NCBI RefSeq assembly: GCF_036924535.1
Contig: NZ_JAZHRT010000001.1
Span: forward strand, 4,216,001 to 4,280,000
Length of the DNA: 64,000 nt
Source of the DNA: Bradyrhizobium sp. AZCC 2262
GTDB taxonomy: Bacteria; Pseudomonadota; Alphaproteobacteria; Rhizobiales; Xanthobacteraceae
Direction of reading: 5' to 3'
The notes under the pieces are model-generated. The model was given only the letters and a program-made list of their open reading frames with translations, did no database searches and had not been told where the DNA came from. Positions 7,741 through 16,299 of the stretch are shown one piece after another (the stretch's first letter is position 1; each line of letters starts with the position of its first letter). Made by a program: the position numbers and the translations under genes.

Positions 7741-8973
7741 TTACGCCGTTCGCAACACCGGCGGTTGTGAGGGCCGAATCAAGGCGAATGCGACCTGGAT
7801 GATGCCGCCCGCCAGCCCCAGAGCGACGCCGATCCGCCACGCCATGGTGTAGGAGCCGAGCGCGTCGTACAGCACCCCGCCGCCGAAGGCGCCGAGGAAG
7901 CTGCCGATCTGATGGCTCATGAAGGCGAGCCCCTGGATCATCGCCTGCCATTTCAGGCCGAACATTTCGGCGACTGCGCCCGCCACCAGCGGGCCGACGC
8001 CCATCCACAGAAAGCCCATGATGGCGCCGAACAGCAGCGTGGTCGCCGGCGTGGGCGGCAGCGTGAAATACCAGGCTAGCGCGATCGAGCGGAAGATGTA
8101 GATGCCGCCGAGCAGCGCCAGCTTGTTCCAGCGCTCGCCGGCCCAGCCGAAGAAGATGCTGCCGAGTACGTTGAAGCCGCCAATCATGCCGAGCGTTTGC
8201 GCGCTCAGCATCGGGTCCATGCCGCAGATCGCCAGATAGGACGGCAGATGCGTGGTGAGAAAGACGAGCTGCATGCCGCAGACGAAATAGGCGCCGGTCA
8301 TCACCACGAAGGAGGCGTTGGAGAACGCGATCCTGGTCGCGACGCTGGCCGAAGAGTTGCCGATCTCGTCATCGGCGGGCTTGGGCAGCGGGATCTTGTC
8401 CACCCGGCCCGCGTACCAGGCGGCCGGAATCATCAGAAGCGACAGCACCACGAAACCGATGAGGCCGATCCGCCAGCCGTAGCCTTCGTTGAGCATCTGC
8501 CCGATCGGAGCCGACAGCAGCGCGCCAAGCGATCCGGCACCTGACACCAGGCCGAGCACCGTCGAACGCACCGACGCGGGCACGGCGCGGGCCGCTACCG
8601 ACATAGCGATGGCCGCAGCGGTACAGGCCAGCGATATGCCGATCAGCACGCCACCGCCGATCATGACGCTGAGAAAACCGTTCGCACCCGCCATGAGCGC
8701 GAGGCCCACGACGTAAAACAACGCGCCTGCCACCATGATGGCCCGAAAACCGTAGCGCACCGTCAACGCGCCGGCGAACGGCTGCAAAAATCCCCAGGCG
8801 AGATTCTGCACCGCGAGCGCCAGCGTGAAATCGGACACTGAAATCCGGATGTCCTGCGTCAGCGGCTGCATGAAAAGGCCGAGCGATTGCCGCAGACCCA
8901 TGCTGAGCGTGAGCATGATGGAGGCGCCGATCAGGATGGGAAGCGTGGGCCGCAGGATTTGCAGCAGGGCCAT
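7741..8973 (-). CDS. MFS transporter
   Basis: A 410-residue major facilitator with 12 hydrophobic segments. The loop between helices 2 and 3 carries the AGALTVRYGFRAI version of the GxxxDRxGRR signature, and the architecture matches the oxalate/formate and monocarboxylate-type antiporters (long run of LSMGLRQSLGLFMQPL near the N-terminus). Substrate unknown. I start it at MALLQILR (8973), which follows GGGAGA; a start at 9081 would add 36 non-hydrophobic residues and run through the operator. It is divergent from a TetR regulator, which points to TetR-repressed efflux or uptake. Confidence 0.85.
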   Translation of the reverse strand: MALLQILRPTLPILIGASIMLTLSMGLRQSLGLFMQPLTQDIRISVSDFTLALAVQNLAWGFLQPFAGALTVRYGFRAIMVAGALFYVVGLALMAGANGFLSVMIGGGVLIGISLACTAAAIAMSVAARAVPASVRSTVLGLVSGAGSLGALLSAPIGQMLNEGYGWRIGLIGFVVLSLLMIPAAWYAGRVDKIPLPKPADDEIGNSSASVATRIAFSNASFVVMTGAYFVCGMQLVFLTTHLPSYLAICGMDPMLSAQTLGMIGGFNVLGSIFFGWAGERWNKLALLGGIYIFRSIALAWYFTLPPTPATTLLFGAIMGFLWMGVGPLVAGAVAEMFGLKWQAMIQGLAFMSHQIGSFLGAFGGGVLYDALGSYTMAWRIGVALGLAGGIIQVAFALIRPSQPPVLRTA

Positions 8974-9038
8974 TGTTTTTGTTCTCCCTAAGTGGCGCGA
9001 TTCGAACGCCGCGTCCTGCAATTGATATCTGAAATAGG

Positions 9039-9054
9039 TACACAGACCTGTGTA
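9039..9054. promoter_or_regulatory. TetR-type operator palindrome
   Basis: TACACAG (9039-9045) and CTGTGTA (9048-9054) are perfect 7-base inverted arms with a 2-base centre. The site lies midway in the 131-bp region between the divergent MFS and TetR genes, where a TetR dimer that represses both would bind. Confidence 0.6.
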
Positions 9055-9104
9055 ATTTGGGTATAAGGGGTCTGCTGTCAAGAAAAAGGCTACGGCGCAT
9101 TCGC

Positions 9105-9722
9105 ATGGCTACCCTGCCCGCCAAACCGGCCATGAAGGACCGGATTCTGGAAACCGCGGATAGGCTGTTCTATCTGCAGGGAATTCGCGCGGTCGGCGTC
9201 GACACCATCGCTGCAGAAATCGGCATCAGCAAGCGCACGCTGTACAATCATTTTCCGTCCAAGGACGTGCTGATTTCGGCCTATCTGGCGCGGCGCTTCG
9301 TGGCTCCGCGCCCATCAGACAAATCGCCGGTCGAGCAGATTCTCGGCACTTTCGATTCGCTGGAGCGGCGTTTTTCGGCGAAGGATTTTCGCGGCTGCCC
9401 CTTTGTCAATGCGGTTGCCGAACTCGGCGAAGACCGGTCGGTCCGCAAGGTTGCCGTCGCCTTCAAGGAAAGCCGACGCCTCTGGTTTCGCGATTTGCTG
9501 ATGCAGCTCGGCGTCCCTGATCCGGATGCACTGGCGACGCAGCTCGCGCTGCTGGTCGACGGTTCAATCGCGCAGGATCTGGTCCGAAACGATCCGGCGA
9601 TGGCGCGCGCGGCAAAGGAAGCGGCGACGGTGCTGCTAAGGAATTCGGGGGTGAAGGTGAGCGGGAGCGCAGCCACGAACAAGCGCGCGGCAAAAAAACG
9701 GCCTTCAAGGCCGGCCTCTTGA
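9105..9722 (+). CDS. TetR/AcrR family transcriptional regulator
   Basis: A 205-residue TetR-type repressor. The N-terminal HTH (about residues 12-58) shows ILETADRLFYLQGIRAVGV and SKRTLYNHFPSKDVLI, the typical recognition helix. The C-terminal domain contains a conserved FRGCPFVNAVAEL motif common in the YfiR/AefR-like subgroup, and ends with a basic Lys/Arg tail. I use ATG at 9105; a TTG at 9057 would extend the protein by 16 basic residues right next to the operator. Divergent from the MFS transporter, its probable target, with the palindrome at 9039-9054 between them. Confidence 0.87.
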   Translation: MATLPAKPAMKDRILETADRLFYLQGIRAVGVDTIAAEIGISKRTLYNHFPSKDVLISAYLARRFVAPRPSDKSPVEQILGTFDSLERRFSAKDFRGCPFVNAVAELGEDRSVRKVAVAFKESRRLWFRDLLMQLGVPDPDALATQLALLVDGSIAQDLVRNDPAMARAAKEAATVLLRNSGVKVSGSAATNKRAAKKRPSRPAS

Positions 9723-9732
9723 GGCCCTCTCC

Positions 9733-9852
9733 GCCGTCGTCCCTGCGAAAGCAGGGACCCATACGCCGTGGCCTTTCAGTAAGGCGATGTGGTAGTTAGC
9801 TTCCTAATAACAAGCGCCGGTGGCTATGGGTCCCTGCTTTCGCAGGGACAAC
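9733..9852. repeat. Inverted pair of REP-like elements (left of the serine hydrolase gene)
   Basis: The palindromic unit GTCCCTGCGAAAGCAGGGAC followed by CCATA occurs at about 9736-9763, and its inverted partner (CTATGGGTCCCTGC...) at about 9824-9852, roughly 60 bp apart. The pair forms a large inverted repeat like bacterial BIMEs. A similar pair lies at 11127-11245, so the serine hydrolase gene is bracketed on both sides. Confidence 0.75.
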
Positions 9853-9891
9853 CAAAAGCCGCGCAAGAACATGACGGCAAAGGGAGCGAAA

Positions 9892-11109
9892 ATGGAAGAT
9901 TTGAAAGTCACCGCCAACGGTTACGACTTCAAGCCGGCGCAGGCGGCGATGCAGCGCTACATCGACAACAACCTGCTGTCAGGCATTTCCTGGGCGGTGA
10001 TGGTCGGACGCGACCTCGTCGACGTGAATTGCGTCGGCTGGGCCGACAAGGAAGCGCAGACGCCGCTCCGCACCGACCACATCTTCCGCGTCTTTTCCAA
10101 CACCAAGCTGATCACCTCCTGCGCCGCGCTGCTGCTGTTCGAGGAAGGCAAACTCGGGCTCGATGATCCCATTGAAAAGTTTATTCCGCAGCTCGGAAAT
10201 CGCAAAGTGCTGCGCGCGGGCGCAACGTCGCTTGACGACACGGAGCCCGCGAAGAGCTCGATCACCATCCGTCAGCTCCTGAGCCACAGTTCAGGTCTGA
10301 GCTACGGCTTTTTCGATCCGGGCACCGTCATCTTCAAGGCGCTCAACGAGCGCGGGGTGCACGACCCGAGAACGACTCTGGCACAGATGGTGGATGTGCT
10401 GGCCGATCTGCCGCTGATCTACCATCCTGGTACGTCGTGGGAATACTCGCTCGCCATCGACGTCGTCGCGCGGCTGGTGGAAGTCATCAGCGGCCAGAGT
10501 TTTGATAGATTCATCCAGGCGCGCATCCTCGATCCGCTCGGAATGGTCGATACCGGCTTTGTCGTTCCGGAGAAGGATCAAGGCCGCCTTGTCGCCTATT
10601 ACGCCGGCGCGGACCTGATGGAACCGATGAAGCCGGGCCTCACCCGGACCGACAACGCGCCCTTCCCCGGCGCCTATCTGCGTCCCATCGCAAGACTGAA
10701 TGGCGGCGGCGGACTGGTTTCAACGCTGCCCGATATGGTCGCATTGATCCGAAGCCTGCTGCCGGGCGGCAAAACCCTGCTCAAGCCGGAGACGATTGCG
10801 CTGATGATGACCAACCAGTTGCCCGAGGGCCAGTGGATTCGCTTTGCCCTGATGGGACCACAGCCCGGCAAGGTGCACGGACTTGCCGGCGGCATGATCC
10901 AGCAGCCCTCTCCGCTCGATCATCCCGATGCCGCGGGCGAACTCTACTGGGGCGGCGTGGCCGGCACGCAATGGTGGATCTCGCCGAAGCACAACATGGC
11001 CGGTGTGATGATGGCGCAGCGCCAGATGGCGTTCGTTCACCCGTTCTCGTTCGAGTTCAAGCGGCTGGCGTATGAGGCGGTGAAGCAGAGCGCCAAGGTT
11101 ATCGCCTGA
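9892..11109 (+). CDS. Class C beta-lactamase-family serine hydrolase
   Basis: A 405-residue member of the penicillin-binding protein-like / esterase EstB family. The SxxK motif is SNTK (Ser69, Lys72). The second motif has Tyr185 in YSL where class C enzymes have YxN. A GGVAGTQWW stretch near residue 365 sits where the KTG/HxG box belongs. There is no signal peptide, so it should act in the cytoplasm, more like an esterase or peptidase than a true beta-lactamase. The start at 9892 has GGGAG five bases ahead; ATGs at 9871 and 9820 are possible, but 9820 would translate a REP element. Confidence 0.82.
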   Translation: MEDLKVTANGYDFKPAQAAMQRYIDNNLLSGISWAVMVGRDLVDVNCVGWADKEAQTPLRTDHIFRVFSNTKLITSCAALLLFEEGKLGLDDPIEKFIPQLGNRKVLRAGATSLDDTEPAKSSITIRQLLSHSSGLSYGFFDPGTVIFKALNERGVHDPRTTLAQMVDVLADLPLIYHPGTSWEYSLAIDVVARLVEVISGQSFDRFIQARILDPLGMVDTGFVVPEKDQGRLVAYYAGADLMEPMKPGLTRTDNAPFPGAYLRPIARLNGGGGLVSTLPDMVALIRSLLPGGKTLLKPETIALMMTNQLPEGQWIRFALMGPQPGKVHGLAGGMIQQPSPLDHPDAAGELYWGGVAGTQWWISPKHNMAGVMMAQRQMAFVHPFSFEFKRLAYEAVKQSAKVIA

Positions 11110-11126
11110 GGCAACCACCGATCCAT

Positions 11127-11245
11127 CGTCGTCCCTGCGAACGCAGGGACCCATACCGCGCGATCTACTTTTTGGGCTGGGAGGCTGACGCCTTTCCCAA
11201 CATGGCCGCCGGTGGCTATGGGTCCCTGCGTTCGCAGGGACGACA
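11127..11245. repeat. Inverted pair of REP-like elements (right of the serine hydrolase gene)
   Basis: The unit GTCCCTGCGAACGCAGGGAC with trailing CCATA is at about 11130-11156, and the inverted unit GGGTCCCTGCGTTCGCAGGG at about 11220-11239 extends to 11245. Sequence and spacing match the 9733-9852 pair except for the base in the hairpin loop. The right-hand copy ends at the pleD stop codon. Confidence 0.75.
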
Positions 11246-11246
11246 G

Positions 11247-12620
11247 TTAAGCCGCCGTCGAAACCACCCTGTTCCGCCCATCGTGCTTGGCCCGATAGAG
11301 CGCCATATCGGCGCGCTTGAGCACGTCGGCGACCGGCTCGCCCTTGTTGTCCAGCGTCGCCAGCCCGATCGAGATCGTGACGTCGATCCGCTTGGTGCCC
11401 TTGTTGACCGCAAAGGTTTCGCCGGCGATCGAGCGGCGCAGGCGCTCGGCGACCATGCCGGCGACGGTCAGATCGGTTTCCGGCATCACGATCACGAATT
11501 CCTCGCCGCCATAGCGGCAGGCGAGATCGATGCCGCGGATCGACTTGCGGATTCGTACCGCGAATTCGCGCAGCACGTCGTCGCCGGCGTCGTGGCCGTA
11601 GGTGTCGTTGATGGATTTGAAGAAGTCGATATCGAGGATCATCAGCGCGAGCGGCTTGCCGCGGCTCGAGGCCTGCTCGGCCAGCGTCGAGAGGTGGCTT
11701 TCCATGTAGCGGCGGTTATGCAGGCCGGTCAGCGCGTCGGTGATCGCCATTTCGATCGAGTTCTGCACATTGTCGCGCAGATGATCAGTATAGCGCCGCT
11801 TGCGGATCTGGGTACGCGCCCGCGCCAGCAATTCGTTCTTGTCGACGGGACGCAGGAGATAATCGTTGACGCCGATTTCGAGCCCGCGCAAGAGCCGCGC
11901 ATTGTTGTCGGCATCGGAGATGGCGAGGATCGGCAACTGGCGGGTGCGTTCCAGCGAGCGCGCCTGGCTGCACAGGCGCAAGCCATCGTAATTTTCCAGG
12001 CTGAGCGAAACGATCAGCAAATCGTAATTGCCCTCCGCGGCGTGAAACAGCGCCTCCGCCGGATTGGTTTCGACGTCGATGGTGTGCTCGGCGGAAAGGA
12101 TGGGCGCCAGCCGCTCGTAGGAAGATGGCCGGTCTTCGACAAGCAGGATCCGCCCGCCGACGCCCTTGTCGGCGATCGCGCTGCGCTCGGGCGCCTCCAT
12201 GCCGATCTCGAGCGAGGTGATGGCGCGCATCCGCAGCTCATCGGTCATCATCTTCAGCCGCGTCAGCGACCGGACGCGCGCGATCAGGACGATGTCGGAC
12301 ACCGGCTTGGTGAGAAAATCGTCGGCGCCGGCTTCCAGCCCGCGGACGCGATCGGACGGGCTGTCCAGCGCGGTAACGATCACGACAGGAATGAAATGGG
12401 TGGCCGGGTTGGATTTCAGCCGGCGGCAGACCTCGAAACCGTCCATGTCGGGCATCATGACGTCGAGCAGGATGATGTCGCATTCCGAGCGCGAACAGAT
12501 GTCGAGCGCCTCGGCACCGTTGGAAGCCGTCAGCACGTCGAAATATTCGGCCGACAGACGGGCTTCCAGCAGCTTGACGTTTGCTGGAACGTCATCGACG
12601 ACGAGGATACGCGCAGACAT
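11247..12620 (-). CDS. pleD: Diguanylate cyclase response regulator PleD
   Basis: A 457-residue protein with the PleD layout REC-REC-GGDEF. The first receiver has the phospho-acceptor Asp53 (LLDVMMPDMDG). The second (about 156-270) has Ser where the acceptor Asp should be (LLIVSLSLEN), so it serves as a dimerisation adaptor, as in Caulobacter PleD. The cyclase domain (about 290-457) has an intact GGEEF at 371-375, and an inhibitory I-site RGID at 362-365 just ahead. It should make cyclic di-GMP when phosphorylated, to control polar development and motility. It lies 18 bp downstream of divK in one operon, the order seen in Caulobacter and rhizobia. Confidence 0.95.
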   Translation of the reverse strand: MSARILVVDDVPANVKLLEARLSAEYFDVLTASNGAEALDICSRSECDIILLDVMMPDMDGFEVCRRLKSNPATHFIPVVIVTALDSPSDRVRGLEAGADDFLTKPVSDIVLIARVRSLTRLKMMTDELRMRAITSLEIGMEAPERSAIADKGVGGRILLVEDRPSSYERLAPILSAEHTIDVETNPAEALFHAAEGNYDLLIVSLSLENYDGLRLCSQARSLERTRQLPILAISDADNNARLLRGLEIGVNDYLLRPVDKNELLARARTQIRKRRYTDHLRDNVQNSIEMAITDALTGLHNRRYMESHLSTLAEQASSRGKPLALMILDIDFFKSINDTYGHDAGDDVLREFAVRIRKSIRGIDLACRYGGEEFVIVMPETDLTVAGMVAERLRRSIAGETFAVNKGTKRIDVTISIGLATLDNKGEPVADVLKRADMALYRAKHDGRNRVVSTAA

Positions 12621-12638
12621 CGAAACTCACTCCTACCC

Positions 12639-13004
12639 CTACCCGATAAAACGCCGCACGGTTTCGATAAACTTGCCGACGGAAATTGGTTTGGACAAAT
12701 ACGCCTCGCAGCCGCCCTCGCGGATGCGCTCTTCGTCACCCTTCATCGCAAATGCCGTGACGGCAACCACCGGAATGGCGCGCAGCTCCGGATCGTCCTT
12801 GATCCAGCGCGTCACTTCGAGGCCGGACACTTGCGGAAGCTGGATGTCCATCAGGATCAGATCGGGGCGCAGCTTGCGGACGAGATCGAGCGCCTCGAAA
12901 CCGTTGCTGGTGCCCGAAGTCTGATAGCCATGCGCTTCCAACAAGTCGCGAAAGAGCTTCATGTTGAGCTCGTTGTCCTCCACGATCAGGACGGTTTTTG
13001 CCAT
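12639..13004 (-). CDS. divK: Single-domain response regulator DivK
   Basis: A 121-residue stand-alone receiver domain. Asp53 ([13 protein letters not shown]), the acidic pair in VEDNELN, and Lys in [11 protein letters not shown] are all in place; there is no output domain. In alphaproteobacteria DivK controls the DivJ/PleC kinases and, through DivL-CckA, the activity of CtrA. I start at ATG 13004, which follows GGAGGGACGGG; the frame extends to 13091 but adds nothing conserved. It is the first gene of the divK-pleD operon. Confidence 0.95.
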   Translation of the reverse strand: MAKTVLIVEDNELNMKLFRDLLEAHGYQTSGTSNGFEALDLVRKLRPDLILMDIQLPQVSGLEVTRWIKDDPELRAIPVVAVTAFAMKGDEERIREGGCEAYLSKPISVGKFIETVRRFIG

Positions 13005-13235
13005 CCCGTCCCTCCCCTCGTCCCTAGGAAACAGATCCGGCCTTTCAGTACGCTTTTGTACCGCCGCCGGGCTGTCGAAAAGTGAATTCAAACTAGCGTC
13101 AGATTTCGCTCTAAGCCGTTAAGTCGATGCGCAACTTTTGCGGAGTGGTTTCCACTTGCTTGAACATGCTCCACAGACTCGGGCATGATGGTTCCAAATT
13201 AGAGACCATAAGTTAACGGAAAGGCAAACCACATA

Positions 13236-13535
13236 TTGAAAAAGCCTGTTCACAACCCCCGCGAAGTGGCTGAAATCGTTGCGGTTCAGGCGCTAAGTTT
13301 TATTGCCGGTGATCCTGAAAGGCTAGGCCTGTTCCTGGCCGAAAGCGGCATCGGACCGGAGACGCTGCGCGCCGCCGCGGCCGACCCCCAATTTCTGGCT
13401 TCTGTGCTCGATTTTGTGATGCGGGACGATGCAACCATAAAGGCGTTTGCGACCACCTCACAACTACATCCGACCAATATCGCCGCCGCCCGCCAGGTGC
13501 TCGGCGACCCGCACTGGGAGCGCGACGTGCCGTGA
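13236..13535 (+). CDS. DUF3572 family protein
   Basis: A 99-residue protein with the conserved AEIVAVQALSFIAGDPERLGLFLAESGI and DPQFLASVLDF blocks of DUF3572, a small alphaproteobacterial family of unknown function. It starts with TTG at 13236, 11 bases after GGAAAGG; no ATG fits. Its stop overlaps the dinB GTG start by four bases (GTGA), so the two are translationally coupled. The coupling suggests some link to DNA polymerase IV expression or DNA damage, which is an inference. Confidence 0.8.
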   Translation: MKKPVHNPREVAEIVAVQALSFIAGDPERLGLFLAESGIGPETLRAAAADPQFLASVLDFVMRDDATIKAFATTSQLHPTNIAAARQVLGDPHWERDVP

Positions 13536-14836
13536 GCGCACTCGCGCCAACCTTGGATGGTCCGCGCGCGTTCTGCCGGGATTGCCTCGGCGACCTCGAT
13601 ATCAACGCCAGGCGGTGCGACGAATGCGGTTCCCCGCGCCTCGTCCGCCACCATGCCCTGCCCTCGCTGACGCTGGCGCATATCGATTGCGACGCGTTCT
13701 ACGCCACCGTCGAGAAGCGCGACAACCCGGAGCTTGCCGACAAGCCCGTGATCATCGGCGGCGGCAAGCGCGGCGTGGTGTCGGCCGCCTGCTACGTCTC
13801 GCGAACCTATGGCGTGCGCTCGGCGATGCCGATGTTCAAGGCGCTGGCGCTCTGCCCCCAGGCTGCCGTGATCCCGCCCGACATGGCGAAATATGTCCGC
13901 GTCGGCCGCGAAGTGCGCCACGCCATGCAGACGCTGACGCCGCTGGTGGAACCGCTGTCGATCGACGAGGCGTTCCTGGATCTTGCCGGTACGCAACGCG
14001 TTCACGGCATGATTCCGGCAAAAGTGCTGGCGCGCTTTGCTCGCGACGTCGAGCGTGACATCGGGATCACGGTCTCAGTCGGCCTGTCCTGCAACAAGTT
14101 CCTGGCCAAGATCGCCTCCGACCTCGACAAGCCGCGCGGCTTTGCCGCCCTCGACCAGATCGAGGCGCGCGAGATGCTGGCGGACAAGCCGGTCGGATTC
14201 ATCTATGGCGTCGGCCCCGCGACCCAGGAGAAGCTGGTGCAGCGGGGTTTTCGCACCATTGCGGACCTGCAGCGCGCCGACGAGGTCGAGCTGATGAAGC
14301 AGTTCGGCGGCGAGGGCCGCCGGCTGTGGCGGCTGGCGCGCGGCATCGACGACCGCAGCGTGGTGCCGGACCGCGGCGCCAAGACCATTTCCAACGAGAC
14401 CACGTTCGAGAACGACATCAAGGATTTTGCCACGCTGGAGAAGGTGCTGTGGCGGCTGTCCGAAAAAGTGTCGTCGCGGTTGAAGAGCGGCGACCTGTCA
14501 GGCCTCACCATCACCCTGAAGCTGAAGACCGCGGATTTCAGGCAGCGCACCCGCTCGCAATCGATCCATGCACCGACCCAGCTCGCCGCGAAGATTTTTG
14601 CGGTGTCGCGCGAAATGCTGGCAAAGGAGATCGACGGCACCGCCTTCCGCCTGATCGGCACCGGCGTCAGCGCGTTGCGCGAGGGATCGCAGGCCGACGA
14701 CACCGACATGCTCGACCGCCGCTCGGCCCATGCCGAGCGCGCGATGGATGATTTAAGGAAGAAGTTCGGCAATGCCGCCGTGATCCGGGGCATCGCGTAC
14801 AAGGGACCGGCGAAGGAGGACGAGGAGGAGGAGTAG
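13532..14836 (+). CDS. dinB: DNA polymerase IV with N-terminal zinc-ribbon-like motif
   Basis: A 434-residue Y-family translesion polymerase. The metal-binding residues are Asp52 (HIDCDAF) and Asp145/Glu146 (SIDEAFLD); the thumb and little-finger domains follow. The N-terminus carries an extra 40-residue segment with two Cys pairs (Cys15/Cys18 and Cys29/Cys32), a CxxC-x10-CxxC pattern that looks like a zinc ribbon and is absent from E. coli DinB. Near the C-terminus, DDTDMLD stands where many DinB proteins have a QxxLF-type clamp motif, so the clamp contact looks weak. The tail ends in poly-Glu. GTG start overlaps DUF3572. Confidence 0.93.
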   Translation: MSALAPTLDGPRAFCRDCLGDLDINARRCDECGSPRLVRHHALPSLTLAHIDCDAFYATVEKRDNPELADKPVIIGGGKRGVVSAACYVSRTYGVRSAMPMFKALALCPQAAVIPPDMAKYVRVGREVRHAMQTLTPLVEPLSIDEAFLDLAGTQRVHGMIPAKVLARFARDVERDIGITVSVGLSCNKFLAKIASDLDKPRGFAALDQIEAREMLADKPVGFIYGVGPATQEKLVQRGFRTIADLQRADEVELMKQFGGEGRRLWRLARGIDDRSVVPDRGAKTISNETTFENDIKDFATLEKVLWRLSEKVSSRLKSGDLSGLTITLKLKTADFRQRTRSQSIHAPTQLAAKIFAVSREMLAKEIDGTAFRLIGTGVSALREGSQADDTDMLDRRSAHAERAMDDLRKKFGNAAVIRGIAYKGPAKEDEEEE

Positions 14837-14849
14837 ACTGCTCTCTCCT

Positions 14850-14961
14850 CGTCATTGCGAGCGCAGCGAAGCAATCCACCTCACCACCCGGGGATAGATG
14901 GATTGCTTCGTCGCTTCGCTCCCTTGCGCAAACGCTTCGCGTTTGTCGCAGGCAATGACGG
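14850..14961. repeat. Long palindromic intergenic repeat
   Basis: CGTCATTGCGAGCGCAGCG starts the left arm (14850 on, reading through AAGCAATCCA) and the complementary TGGATTGCTTCGTCGCTTCG ... CAATGACGG forms the right arm, ending at 14961. The right arm is interrupted by about 30 bp (CCTTGCGCAAACGC... ) that itself contains a small palindrome. It is another dispersed repeat type I associate with Bradyrhizobium, placed between the convergent dinB and ridA genes. Confidence 0.65.
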
Positions 14962-14985
14962 AGTGAGCAGCTACACGCAGAAACG

Positions 14986-15387
14986 TCAATCGACGACGGC
15001 CACGGCCTCAATCTCGATCAGCCATTCTGGGGCCGCGAGCGCCGTTACACCGACCAGCGTGCTCGCCGGCGGCTCCATGCCTTCAAAGAACGCCGAGCGC
15101 GCCTTGCCGATGATGGGACGAAGCCCCGGCTTGTAGCCGACGACAAAGGTGGTGATCTTCACGATATTGCCATAACTCGCACCGGCGGATTTCAGCGCCA
15201 GGCCGATATTGTGCATCACCTGTGTCGTCTGCGCGGCCAGATCACCCTCGCCGACCACCCGTCCCTCTTCGTCGGTGGACACCTGTCCCGCGATATAGAT
15301 GGTGCGCGCACCTGAAGCGACGACGACGTGGGAGTAAGCCGGATTGTGGTGAAGTCCGCTTGGCCTGATATGTTCGAGCTTGCTCAT
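14986..15387 (-). CDS. RidA/YjgF family protein
   Basis: A 133-residue protein of the Rid superfamily. Members deaminate reactive enamine/imine intermediates released by PLP enzymes. The central IYIAGQVSTDEEGRVV and the C-terminal PASTLVGVTALAAPEWLIEIEAVAV blocks are typical, but the Arg that marks true RidA deaminases (in the R-S-C motif) is not evident; the equivalent position lies in the STLVGV stretch. It may therefore be one of the Rid2-7 groups with a different activity. ATG at 15387 follows GGGAGG. Convergent with dinB. Confidence 0.8.
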   Translation of the reverse strand: MSKLEHIRPSGLHHNPAYSHVVVASGARTIYIAGQVSTDEEGRVVGEGDLAAQTTQVMHNIGLALKSAGASYGNIVKITTFVVGYKPGLRPIIGKARSAFFEGMEPPASTLVGVTALAAPEWLIEIEAVAVVD

Positions 15388-15534
15388 GTTTGCGCCTCCC
15401 TGACGTGCATGGTTGACCCGAAGCGTACCCGGGTCCGACGCTCTCGACCAGACGGATCCTCGCTGGATGCTCAGCGCGTCCCGAGGCCTGACCCGTCCGG
15501 CGGCATCACGCGATCGGCTTGTCGCCAGCAACAG

Positions 15535-16299
15535 TCACGTTGCTTGGTTCGGCCGCCGGGGCAGATGACCGAGCAAATCCATCGGCAGCGGAAAGACCAC
15601 GGTCGAGGATCGCTCGCCGGCAATGTCGTGCAGCGCCGCGAAATAGCGCAGCTGCATCGCCTGCGGCTCCTGCGCAAGCGTTCGGCCGGCCTCGACGAGC
15701 TTCTCGGCGGCTTGCTGCTCGCCCATCGCATTGATCACCTTGGCGCGTCGCAACCGCTCCGCCTCGGCCTGCTTGGCAATCGCGCGCACCATGGTTTCAT
15801 TGAGATCGATATCCTTGATCTCGACGGTGGTGACCTTGATGCCCCAGACGTCGGTCTGCTGATCGAGAATTTCCTGGACGTCGGCGTTAAGTCGGTCCCG
15901 TTCGGCGAGCATCTCGTCCAGCTCGTGCTTGCCGAGCACCGAGCGCAGCGTGGTCTGCGCCAGTTGGCTGGTCGCGGCCATGTAATCGGAGACCTTGATG
16001 ATCGCGCGTTCGGGATCGATGATGCGGAAGTAAAGAACGGCATTGACCTTGACTGAAACGTTGTCGCGCGAAATTACGTCCTGCGGCGGCACGACCTGCA
16101 CCATCACCCTGAGATCGACCTTCACCATCTGCTGCACGACCGGGATCAGGATGATCAATCCCGGGCCCTTCACGCCGGTGAAGCGGCCGAGCGTGAATAC
16201 GACGCCGCGCTCGTATTCACGCAGGATGCGAACGGCCGAGGACAGAAACAGGACCACGACGACCGCGAGCACCCCATAAGTCAAATAATCAAGCATCAT
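15535..16299 (-). CDS. Slipin (SPFH/band 7 membrane protein)
   Basis: A 254-residue stomatin-like protein. One membrane segment (about residues 5-25) is followed by the band-7 domain ([27 protein letters not shown]... [13 protein letters not shown]) and a helical, charged C-terminal region ([27 protein letters not shown]) likely to oligomerise. These proteins organise membrane microdomains and pair with NfeD proteases. Here the start (16299, after GGAGGT) overlaps the NfeD stop by four bases (ATGA), the classic slipin-NfeD arrangement. Confidence 0.92.
   Translation of the reverse strand: MMLDYLTYGVLAVVVVLFLSSAVRILREYERGVVFTLGRFTGVKGPGLIILIPVVQQMVKVDLRVMVQVVPPQDVISRDNVSVKVNAVLYFRIIDPERAIIKVSDYMAATSQLAQTTLRSVLGKHELDEMLAERDRLNADVQEILDQQTDVWGIKVTTVEIKDIDLNETMVRAIAKQAEAERLRRAKVINAMGEQQAAEKLVEAGRTLAQEPQAMQLRYFAALHDIAGERSSTVVFPLPMDLLGHLPRRPNQAT

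Noticed and set aside
11172..13085. 637-codon plus-strand frame across pleD and divK
   Set aside because: Both pleD and divK are certain on the minus strand, so this is GC-driven antisense openness.
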